This document shows positions 40,655-40,754 of a stretch of 40,754 bases of DNA, in pieces. The number at the start of each line of letters is the position of its first letter. Position 1 is the first letter of the stretch. A program made the translations under genes and the position numbers. Location: assembly GCA_003354135.1 (NCBI GenBank), contig PIVK01000027.1, forward strand, positions 1 to 40,754, in the 5' to 3' direction. The notes under the pieces are model-generated. The model saw only the letters and a list, made by a program, of their open reading frames with translations, made no database searches and was not told where the DNA came from. The DNA is from Rhodospirillales bacterium (GTDB taxonomy: Bacteria; Pseudomonadota; Alphaproteobacteria; Rhodospirillales; GLO-3).

Positions 40655-40754
40655 TAATGACCCATAGAGATCGCTTATACAGCCCGTCGGGTAGGAGGAA
40701 AGACGCAGGCGATGCGGCGCATCGTCAAGGCTTCCCGACGCCCTCCGACGGGCT
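40646..40754 (+). mobile_element. Left end of a structured insertion (group II intron-like or IS-like), continues beyond the window
   Basis: The sequence starts GTGCG, matching the GUGYG 5' end of group II introns, directly after the last plausible cupin codon. It can form a long stem AGCCCGTCGG (40681-40690) / CCGACGGGCT (40745-40754), an inner stem CGATGC-GGC-GCATCG (40710-40724) and a competing pair CGTCGGG/CCCGACG. Only 109 nt are visible, so element type is inferred. Confidence 0.4.

Overview
The window is about 40.7 kb of GC-rich DNA with tightly packed genes on both strands. The gene content points to an alphaproteobacterium, most likely Rhodospirillales-like: a plant/alphaproteobacterial-type GshA, MetZ with a divergent Lrp-type regulator, GluQ, UbiD, PmbA/TldD, a waaA-lpxK-lpxL lipid A cluster and BTLCP/LapG-type and DUF374 proteins. 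No tRNA, rRNA, CRISPR array or complete insertion sequence was seen. No species name can be supported from the sequence alone.

Layout. 1-9760 is a signalling and surface region. It holds a class III adenylate cyclase cut by the left edge, a 1683-residue repeat-rich adhesin-like protein, a membrane PAS protein with a degenerate HD-GYP domain, and a secreted LapG-type cysteine protease. 9845-13290 holds purD, divergent from xseA and an M23 peptidase. 13476-19103 is an envelope operon: MsbA-like ABC exporter, DUF374 acyltransferase, waaA, lpxK and an LpxL-type acyltransferase. 19195-27621 holds pmbA, a fused NfnAB/GltD-PyrK-like oxidoreductase, metZ, a divergent Lrp/AsnC regulator and tldD. 27724-28242 is greB. 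28257-29931 is a less GC-rich module (membrane diguanylate cyclase plus bacteriohemerythrin) bracketed by two copies of a hairpin-forming repeat. 30075-34812 is a four-gene minus-strand operon: GAF/HD-GYP phosphodiesterase, a possible gamma-glutamylcyclotransferase-like protein, rsmE and gshA. 35181-40380 holds ubiD, a small FliG-like protein, a DUF4743-type NUDIX hydrolase, gluQ, a carboxylesterase and an HNH endonuclease. At the right edge a cupin gene is cut short by foreign-looking structured sequence.

The most interesting reading is at the left end. The large protein has no Sec signal. It starts with a FecR-like domain, followed at residues 337-340 by Thr-Ala-Ala-Gly, the type of site LapG cuts in LapA-family adhesins, and then by VCBS/cadherin-like repeats. 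A LapG-type protease with Cys144-His179-Asp194 is encoded about 2.7 kb away. Between them, where a LapD receptor might be expected, is a two-TM protein with a large periplasmic domain and a cytoplasmic HD-GYP domain whose metal and GYP residues have been replaced. My inference is a Lap-like adhesin release circuit in which a dead HD-GYP protein takes the place of the degenerate GGDEF-EAL receptor LapD. The adhesin also has a good promoter and a leader with mutually exclusive hairpins. None of this has been tested beyond reading the sequence.
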